DNA of 64,000 bases from Acanthosoma haemorrhoidale (taxonomy: Eukaryota > Arthropoda > Insecta > Hemiptera > Acanthosomatidae). Below the pieces are notes generated by a model. It searched no databases, was not told the DNA's origin, and worked only from the letters and a program-made list of their open reading frames with translations. A program made the position numbers and the translations under genes. Position 1 is the stretch's first letter. The number at the start of each line of letters is the position of its first letter. The DNA is taken from the NCBI GenBank assembly GCA_930367205.1, contig OV884009.1:90975189-91039188 (forward strand), given 5' to 3'. Shown one piece after another: positions 56,125 through 64,000 of this stretch.

Positions 56125-56795
56125 TCAAAACTTTATTGTGATAAAATTACAGTCTGCCTTATTGGGCAATAAGTAATAGTGATAAATGTTCTCATTCATA
56201 CCATATCTACAATTTTCATTCACTAACTCATTCTTAAAGTGTTTACAAACAGCCCAGAGACCTCCCAAATCCACATGGTTGTCACCTCCCTTGCATGCGA
56301 AAGAGGCTAGGGAGTCTCCACGCAGCTCCGTCAGCCACATCACGAGTGGGTAGGGCGACCATGAACGCGAGAGCCACAGACGGTCAGGACATGATTGGAG
56401 AAACTGGCCATTGCTAGGACTCCCACTGTCACGTTTTTATAGCAGGTCACGAGGCCACTGCCGTTTTAGTCTCAGAGGAGGTTTATAGGGATTTATGAGG
56501 CAGTTTAATGACTGTGTTAGGGGATTAGGGTGGTTTGATAGGTTTCGGAGGAATTTCGTGAACTTGGATGGGATGAGTTAAAAAATGTAGGGTATAATAG
56601 GATCGTTATGAGAGCTTTTGTTGCTGACGTAATAAGAGATATTGACTATTGTTCTCAGGACTTTTGATTGAAAGGATCGGATGCGCTTGATGTTCGACTT
56701 TTTTCCTGTCCCCCATAGCTCTATTATAATGTATGTCCAACTTGGCTTTAGTATAACTTTATAGATTAGTATTTTAATTTATAATAATAATAGTA
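56125..56795 (-). pseudogene. Jockey-type LINE fragment (copy F)
   Basis: Minus strand from ACTAATCTATAAAGTTATACT (matches 51,555 of the long copy) through GAGCTATGGGGGACAGG, GTCGAACATCAAGCG and the 3' UTR, to CACAATAAAGTTTTGAATC. It keeps the 3'-UTR segment (about 56,240-56,390) that the long copy lacks. The RT frame has stops and indels. Confidence 0.85.
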
Positions 56796-58190
56796 TGTTT
56801 ATCCGCCTTGAAGTTGAAGTTTTCTAAATATTTTTTTTCATAATTGTGAGTTAAAAAAACAACTTTATTCTTGGACATTTTTCACTGATAATAAATAAAC
56901 GGAACAATTAATTCTAGCTTACAAAAAATAATGTAAGGTTACACTGATGTGATTAGCTTATAAATAATAAAGGACCTATGGACACATGCAATGACTACAA
57001 CGAACCAATATAAAATTGATACATACATACATGATACATCTATGAGAGTAGAAGATAATGACACTCACTGATAATCGCCACAAATAAAGGAATTATTAAA
57101 AAGGGGGAAATAGCATGAATGGTTGCGGGAGCGTGTTAAAATATGAAATCAATAAAAAAATATAATAACGGCAAATTATGAATTGTTAGGAGATGAGGAA
57201 CAGGTACAGGCTAGATTTAAATATTAGGAATGTTGATGAACGAAGAATATTGATGGGAATAGCGTGAAATGGGTTTGTGCCACAGATTAGGACGCTCAAA
57301 GGAAGCAGCTACGTCAAAAGGGAAATACGGCTTGAAAGGAAAACTGTACTAGGAGTTTTTATCGCTGATTTGAATTGGAGGAAGTTGTAAAACTATGGAG
57401 GCTTTATAGCCGTGATAGTAATGAAGGTGCTAGGATCCTGCGAGTATTAGTGACGGACAAAAGGGTGCAGCCATACCAACTCGGTGTATTGCTGCGAAAT
57501 GCGACAATCTTTGGGGATCCTGAGTAAATAACTTAAATTCAAGTATAAGCAATTCATCAGCCGCTTTGGGTGAGCCTCGAGATCCTTAAATCGACTATTT
57601 TTGAGATAATCACTGTCACAGACGGAATTTCGAGCTCTAAAGTCGTCGAAATCTGCTTTTTGATGGACAAAAATCAATATCTCAATAACTGATTAATATA
57701 TCTATATGATGATATGAAACATGAATCTTCATGAATAAAAACTACCATCAGTTTGATTTTCTGGACTGAACAAATATCTGTCTCATATTCTTTACAGCTG
57801 CCAAAGATATAATCACATTAGAAAGTCCTCCGAGGCAAGTCCTATAGTTTATTCGTACTGAATATTAATCATGAAGCGGAAGTAACAAATATTTGTCATA
57901 TAACTGTTGTTCTCAAAGTAAGAACACTTTTACTTGAATGAGTAAATGATACCTTTCAACAAAAAAATTTTTGACAAACATACAAAGTGTATGTTAGTGG
58001 TTTGGAGATCTGGAGAGTGGGGTTGTTACCAGCTGGGGTAACGATACGTAGTATATTCAAGTGTGTTAGTATATTTAAGGTACTATTTATGTGACGTTTT
58101 ATTTTGTTATTGAATTCTATTTATTAATATATTTATAGGTTATATTGTAATTTCCTACATACATAAACAAATATATATATATATATATTG
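56796..58190. other. Spacer, nothing recognised
   Basis: AT-rich; a slightly GC-richer patch at 57,260-57,480 is unidentified. A (TA)n microsatellite lies at 58,171-58,188. Confidence 0.5.
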
Positions 58191-58235
58191 AGACGTCCTG
58201 GGTTTTTGGTTTTCCAAAATCCAAATAATTACTAA

Positions 58236-58260
58236 CTAAGATTACCTTTAGTAATCTTAG
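58236..58260. repeat. Perfect 10-bp hairpin
   Basis: CTAAGATTAC (58,236-58,245) and GTAATCTTAG (58,251-58,260) are perfect inverted repeats around a 5-nt loop. Confidence 0.7.
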
Positions 58261-58299
58261 CTAATAAAGCTTAGTTCCATATAATAAGTTTAAATCTGT

Positions 58300-58600
58300 T
58301 AGCGAGCTGGTTTGGCCATTCGAGATGAGAAAGCCCTGGCGATTATGGGCAGGGTACCGTTTTCCGGTCAGTTGATTGGAGGTTCTCAGACCCTGATGAG
58401 ATCGGGACGGACACCCTGGTTATTTCACCCACACCACGCATCGGATGACAACGTCCGGCCAATCAAATACAGGAGTGGACATGTGATCTTTCTTTTGGCC
58501 AATAGAATGGGGATAAGGAGATATAGCTCTAAAAACGTCGAGAAGAGTAGGAAGAGAGAGTGTCAAGTTGAAAATCGTTTAGACCTAGCTCTGTAGAGAT
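58300..58600. other. Isolated GC-rich island with two CCAAT boxes
   Basis: About 300 bp markedly richer in GC than its flanks. Two GGCCAAT motifs (about 58,457 and 58,497) lie 40 bp apart, followed by GGAGATATAGCTC. A 94-codon open frame (58,312-58,596) spans most of it but has no known domain. It may be a host promoter or first exon, or a piece of an LTR. Confidence 0.35.
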
Positions 58601-58610
58601 TTTAATACCT

Positions 58611-60499
58611 ACTCAATGGCTAGTGCTCTTTTGATTTGCAACCTAAAGATGTACTTTTTAGGATTTATAATGTTAATCATGTAATTTGAAACATGTAACA
58701 ATTGTAATTTTTTCTTCTGAGCAAAGTTTGTAAGATATTTAAATAAAATAAAAAAAAAGTTGAAACATTAACATAAATTATTTTTTAATAACTTAAATGT
58801 CTAAAGTTTCTCTGTAAACAAAGATAGTAATCAATAAGTGTCAGTTGCAAGGTCGATGAAACTAAACAAACTAAACAAATAAATCTCTTGTATAGTAATA
58901 AATGGTGAGTTCATTCGTCATCGGATATACCAGTATCATATTCACAAACTGCCTGAAGGGTCGAGTAGCAGCTTATTACAACAGATCTAAAACAAGAAAA
59001 ATCTTATTTTCGATCAAACGTGAACTCTATTTACCTTGGAAGCAGTCGCATAAAAATTTAACTTATTCTGTGTTTGACTTTAAGTCATGATATTTCGCAT
59101 AGCTTCAATGAATGATACTCAAAATATATTCAACCATATGAAAAATAACGAAGATCTCCAGGTCTTAATAATATGTACTACGCGTACCGACTGTTATAGA
59201 CTCATTATTAGTAATTTATAAAATTTAGTAACCATGAAGTAGAAGGTTACTAGCAACTATTTCATTTGTTAGATAATAAAAGCCGATTCGTGATAAGCCA
59301 AAAATGACAAAATAAGATTATACAACTATTTCTTTACAATATGCTTTATGTCAAGTTATTTTGATGAAGCTAAATGATATTAAAAGAGAGGAGGATGAAA
59401 ACACTGCCTTCTCAAATTCTTGTAAAGCAGGAAAAAGAAAAAAAAAAAAAAAGAAAAGAAAAGAAAAAAAGACGAGCCAAAAAGTTGGAAATAGTACTCG
59501 GCAGCTTTAGATTAGATGGGATACTTTTTTCTCTTCTCATCTGTGAGTCAATTTCAGGCGCAAGCCTTCTTCCAACTTACATCATGGCTTATTAGAATTT
59601 TTTACTTTTTACCCAATGAGCTGGTTTCAGAAAGGTACTATGCCCTGACCAGGAGGGGATTCTTTCAATAATCGTTTTTTTCTAATTGAATTCATTCATA
59701 AGATAAGAAAGTTATCATTAATTACAATATTATGTATTTGAATAACAATTGATGTGCAAATTTATCAAACCATTTAACAGTTCTGAATATTTACTATTAC
59801 GATAATGGCCAATTTGTGTAAAAATTAACGCAATTAACTGTAACATTCTTATTTTTATAAAACAATAAAGATGTAATTAGTGAAATATATTAAATATCTG
59901 TATCGCCTAAGGCCTTCATGGAATCGGGATGTAGTACTTTTCTGAAACAAGCTCGTTCCGCAGATATTATGACAATACATTACACACCCGCTACTCATCA
60001 ATTAAAACAGAACAAAATTTAGTTTTAATTATTAATTGTACATTACATAACATTAAACCACAGACGTATCACCCTGCACGCCTAGGTACCACTCCGTTCT
60101 GTTTCCGAGTGTTTCGTCGTTTTATTACAGCAGTAATAAAAATGGTCCAATATATTTGACATTTCGAGCGTATATTCGAAAACTGTCTGGGCTATGGTGG
60201 ATATGTTGTAATGAAGATATAATAAGGCGTGTAGGATATTCTACGACAGCCAAGACGAAACAAGTGCATTCAGATCAAGCAGGAAATCCTAAGACTGCAC
60301 CTGTCAACTCTTAGGACTGTAATCCAAACAGCCAAGGATATAGGATGAGACGTACATTGGTGGGTCTTTCCTTTGAAACAGTGTTGAGAAATGAGTTTAA
60401 AGAAAACGTAGATTCCGGTAAAATTACTTAATTTTAGGGTGGTGGTAATAATGAGTGTGCGTAGGTCCCTGAATCTTTCTTGATTTTATTTACACTACA
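58611..60499. other. Spacer, nothing recognised
   Basis: AT-rich, with an A-rich tract at 59,430-59,470. No gene recognised. Confidence 0.45.
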
Positions 60500-61660
60500 A
60501 GGAAAAAAATCATTAAAGATGGGAAAGTGAAGTAGCCACCGATAAGGATTAGGTTTCCGGGAAACAATAGGCTCACCGACCAACTTGTATATGCTGATGA
60601 CGTCATACTGACAGCTTTAGACAGAGGAACTTTTAGATGACACGACGCTGCTATAGCTAACAAAGATATGACCATCAACATGGCTAAAGCAGACCGAAGA
60701 AACAACATGTCTGAATTAGTTCGTGATATCTATACTTAAATTGGCAAAGGAAGCGAATTAGGAGTCACAAGATAAAAAGGAAATAGGAATAAATAAAGTT
60801 ATAATTTTGATTTAAAAGAAAATAAATCATCCAATTGTACCTTTAACCCAAATAATAAATTACAAAATTATGTAACAAAAAGGGTTATCATCTGGAGTAG
60901 GATGAGGCTGAAGGAGAAAGTCACAGAAATTAACCGAATTGTATCAAGAGGAGGAAGCAGGTGTCGTGTGCGAAGGTCAATGTACAGCTTGAACTTCCGA
61001 TGGACATTATGGATCAGCAGCGATTGCAAAACATTTCCTACTGGTATGTTATAAGCCGTAATGTGGCTTAAGGATCCGAACATAAGGAAACAAACTACGT
61101 ACTAAGTACTACCTCAAAACAATATAATGATCGCCACAAGTTTTGGAGGAAGTTCTTGAATGGGTTAAATCAATCAACTAAACCATCCAGGGGTCAACAT
61201 TGTGGAATCAAGGTAGAAAATAGCAACCTAACACAAGCCAGGTACATTTCAAATTGCAAAAAACAATAATCGCGAAAATTGGTTGAAACAAATACACGAA
61301 TGGCTATCTACAAACAAATGTATCTACGGGAAAGAACCTTGGCTTGGAATGAAGAGACAGGAATGCAGGCAGCCGAGATGAAGATTCTCAGAAGAGTAAT
61401 AGGCAAAGCAAGATTAGACAGAATGAGAGACACTAGGAGGAAATAAATCAGGAACACCACCAGGACATAGTTAATACCAGAACACTTAAATGGTTTGGTT
61501 GCGTCTAAAGCTCGCCAGTGAACAGGCTCCAGAAGAGTGTAATGGAAGGTGAGTCATGTCGTTAGGTAAGCGGCCCAGACGAAGCTCATGAAAATTATGA
61601 CTTGATCATGTGGAAGGAGATTCCAGTAGGGTTAATTATGCATATTGTAACAAAAGGTTC
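60500..61660 (+). pseudogene. Decayed LINE reverse-transcriptase remnant
   Basis: NNRLTDQLVYADDVILTAL (about 60,565-60,625) carries the RT catalytic YADD. About 700 bp further on, SWNEETGMQAAEMKILRRV and GKARLDRMRD (about 61,345-61,440), then RTLKWFGCV (near 61,490), are the C-terminal RT region. Stops and frameshifts are frequent. The YADD and AAEM..LRR motifs point to an RTE-like or related LINE; the clade is uncertain. Confidence 0.65.
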
Positions 61661-61667
61661 ATCGAGT

Positions 61668-62470
61668 TTTGTTTACTATTGATTATTTTTCAAAGAATCG
61701 TAATTTGTTAAAAGCGCAAATTTATATATTATATCTATATAGATTTCATTGGCTCACTTATTTTCAAAACCATAAATTTTCTTTACCCTCCTTATGTATA
61801 AAATATTCTATAGTTGAAATCCTCAGTGTACTCCCGGTACACAAGACCCCGTCTCTTGGAGCCTTATACTCCGGCCTACAAAACTCTTACAATCGTTCCT
61901 TCTTTACACGCTCCACTTCACTCTGGAATTCTCTACCTCCTAATATCCACCGTGATGATTCGTCGTTACAAAGCTTTAAAACTGATATTCCAACACCTTA
62001 CCATCTGGACAGACGCTTGCTAGTTTGGGAACAAAATATTCATTATATTTTATTTTTGCATTTCTATGTTTATTTCATTGTCTACTATATATATAGAGAT
62101 TTTGCTGGCACCTTCCTTCCTTAGAGTATTGTATATCTAGCTTGTATGTTTCATTTTTGTTTGTATTAATTTAATGGGTTTCATTCAATGTGGAATTGTA
62201 TTGCACAGAATCTGCGTATTGTTGATTCTTTGTATGGATGTGAATCCCTCTATTTGCCGAACGGAGTTAAGTATTTTCATTTAATTGTTATTAATATTTT
62301 TCTAAGAGAGTCATTTTTTTCTTCACTTTTTACGATATACATGAATTTTTATTTGTTAGGTATGATTTTGTTGTCTGAATGTTATTGTTATTCATAGGCG
62401 ACTTTCTCCCGGAATACAATTTACTATTCTATTCTATATGAATATGCATAAATGTATAACACAATAAAAA
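61668..62470 (+). pseudogene. LINE 3' end (CR1/L2-like RT C-terminus, 3' UTR, poly(A))
   Basis: An open frame (61,669-62,124) contains SYNRSFFTRSTSLWNSLPPN and SLQSFKTDI, the conserved region at the C-terminus of CR1/L2/jockey-type reverse transcriptases. An approximately 340-bp 3' UTR follows and ends CACAATAAAAAAAA near 62,470. It is 5'-truncated. Confidence 0.65.
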
Positions 62471-62800
62471 AAATGGTATCTACAAACAAAAATATCTGCG
62501 GGAGAGAACCTTGTCCTGGAATAAATAGACAGGAATGTTGTAGGTAGCTGATATGAAGATTGGCACTACATGGCAAAAGCTTCTTGCCCCATTTAAACTA
62601 CCTATTTAGGAAACGTTTTCATATCTAAAGTGGTATGGTAGTAAAGCACGTTGACAGGGCTGAAATAGATTGGATCTATCCGGTACGGAGGTAGACCTAG
62701 AGCAGGCAGTGGTGCCTAAGACATGACAGAGGTAGGAACTGATTGCCAGGCATGGAGCTATGCATTATGCGGACTCCCTCAGCCCAGCGGTTAAACTTTA
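62471..62800 (+). pseudogene. Second fragment of the LINE remnant at 60.5-61.7 kb
   Basis: GTATCTACAAACAAAAATATCTGCGGGAGAGAACC repeats, with changes, the sequence at about 61,310-61,340. Further on LKWYG-like and GGRPRAGSGA pieces correspond to the LINE C-terminus. Because its start overlaps sequence already present upstream, it is a separate copy or a duplication, not simply the interrupted remainder. Confidence 0.5.
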
Positions 62801-63069
62801 AAGCAAACAGCACTCCCGTCCCTCCTCCCCGCTCTTCGCCCCAGCTGCCACTCTCTCAACTGCTAATACTGCCGCATCAGCTGCATAGCAGTATGTCTGT
62901 CATCCTCCAACCAGGCTGGTAACGAACTGGGAAGAATCTAGGGGCGGTTGAGTGCTTACTTACTGCTACTTAGGGTAAGATCCTCACCGTTTAGGCCACA
63001 GTAGTATATATTGTAATATATTTAGGGGAAAACTAAATCTACTTTTTATTAGAAGTAGGTTGTTTTTAT

Positions 63070-63290
63070 GGGAGTGAGTCTTTGGTCTTAATCCCATGTA
63101 TAGATCGTTTGTAGCCTGTCACCCTTAGACCTTTTAAGGAAACTATTTTATGATGGTGGAGGGATACCCCCACACACATAGTGTAGATGAAGCGTGCCCT
63201 CAGTACAAGTCAGACATTCATAGTTTTATTTATAGTGGTTTTCAGACATTATAATTGCATTTGAAACAATGGAGGTCTAATTTTATTTTT
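63070..63290 (+). repeat. Old dispersed repeat R1, copy 5
   Basis: ATGATGGTGGAGGGAT, GTGCCCTCAGTACAAGTCAG and AGTGGTTTTCAGACATTATAA match blocks of copies 1 and 2 in the same order. Confidence 0.5.
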
Positions 63291-63723
63291 AAAAAACAAC
63301 AAAAATTTAGCTAACTGCATTGAGAATAAATGTAGAGGAATGTTATTGTTATGATAATTCTATCGAATGCCCCTAAGATGATCAATATAAATGTCACCCA
63401 CTAAAAGATCATTAAAAAGTAAAATACTATAATTATCTAGTCCCATCATATTTTTCAAATATATTGTATGTATGTAGGACTTAAAAAAATATATAACCAT
63501 AAAACATATAATAACTGAGTAATAATAATACAGAAAAAAAGAATCAATGAACAAAACTCCCTTTTCTTTAATTAAAAAAAAAAAAAAAAGGCAAATTTGC
63601 TAATTTAACTTCTGCTGAAATGACATAATAAGAAATTAAGTGTAAAAATACTTTATTTTTGATGCTAGGTACCCCCCCCCATTGTTAACCAAACATGATT
63701 CATATTGAAGGTTGCTACTCGTG

Positions 63724-63960
63724 CTGATCTAGCTCAGTTGTAGGAGCATCCGACCGGGTATTGGGGAGGCTCTGATACAAACAGTACATGCTTTGTTTGC
63801 CTTATAATTATACAAAAAAAATCCATACCGCCAAACTTCATAAAGAAGTAGGAGCTGACCGTTGAATTTTATTATGGTAGTTGGGGTGCTAGTGTGGTTA
63901 CCACTAGGTGATATCTCTCAAAATTAAATTCAGTTTTCTTACCCTGGATTTTATAATTTT
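63724..63960 (+). repeat. tRNA-derived SINE
   Basis: The head GATCTAGCTCAGTTGTAGGA is a good tRNA D-arm/A-box; the expected B box is weak (GGAGGCTCTGATACAAAC). The body (63,820-63,960) resembles the sequence at 6,598-6,735. The weak T-arm and the extra body argue against a functional tRNA gene. Confidence 0.55.
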
Positions 63961-64000
63961 GTGTTTAAGTTTAACTAAATCATATATAACTCGTTTAACC

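Noticed and set aside
63724..63785. tRNA gene on the plus strand
   Set aside because: Good D-arm but a degenerate T-arm, followed by a repeat body; a SINE.
1..64000. CRISPR arrays, operons, bacterial promoters or rRNA genes
   Set aside because: No regularly spaced direct repeats, no clustered prokaryotic ORFs and no rRNA-like blocks; the sequence is eukaryotic.

Overview
The window looks like arthropod, most probably insect, nuclear DNA. It is AT-rich, has almost no long open reading frames outside mobile elements, and carries Ty3/gypsy LTR retrotransposons, jockey-type and RNase H-bearing LINEs, tRNA-derived SINEs, a truncated-LINE landscape with target-site duplications, and a few intron/exon-like fragments. 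There is no bacterial-style operon, CRISPR array or rRNA. The species cannot be named from sequence alone.

Layout. 1-7 kb: AT-rich spacer with SINE pieces, a jockey fragment (5.87-6.47 kb) and a probable last coding exon of a host gene (7,074-7,174). 8,088-13,431: a complete Ty3/gypsy element (element 1, + strand) with identical 180-bp LTRs (AGTTAA...TTAACT), TATA duplications, a tRNA-Phe primer site, gag and pol. Gag and pol share one reading frame and are separated by a UGA; a second in-frame stop breaks the integrase. 13.4-24.4 kb: mostly empty spacer with one old repeat and a jockey fragment. 24,382-25,249: solo LTR. 27,005-31,519: a second complete Ty3/gypsy element (element 2, - strand, CsRn1-like) with identical 204-bp LTRs (TG...CA), ACAC duplications, a tRNA-Trp primer site and gag/pol joined by a textbook -1 frameshift signal. 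It sits inside an older dispersed repeat. 39,625-41,086: a 5'-truncated RNase H-bearing LINE with 12-bp duplications. 41,377-43,740: 3' half of a decayed CsRn1-like element with its LTR. 45.4-45.9 kb: LINE remnant. 46,428-47,150: solo LTR with ATCGT duplications. 49,990-52,070: the longest jockey-type LINE, with 14-bp duplications. 53-57 kb: four further jockey pieces and a candidate host exon on the - strand (55,718-56,076). 58.2-58.6 kb: an isolated GC-rich island with CCAAT boxes. 60.5-62.8 kb: decayed LINE remnants, one interrupted by another LINE 3' end. 63-64 kb: an old repeat and a tRNA-derived SINE.

The genes are almost all selfish-element genes: Gag packages element RNA, and Pol supplies protease, reverse transcriptase, RNase H and integrase. 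The most informative features are translational. Element 2 uses GGGAAAC plus a 9-bp stem-loop to make Gag-Pol, whereas element 1 appears to rely on reading through a UGA that sits at the base of a GC-rich hairpin. Both elements have identical LTRs, so both inserted recently, yet each carries damage expected to stop autonomous movement: a stop inside the integrase of element 1, and two changed RNase H catalytic positions in element 2.
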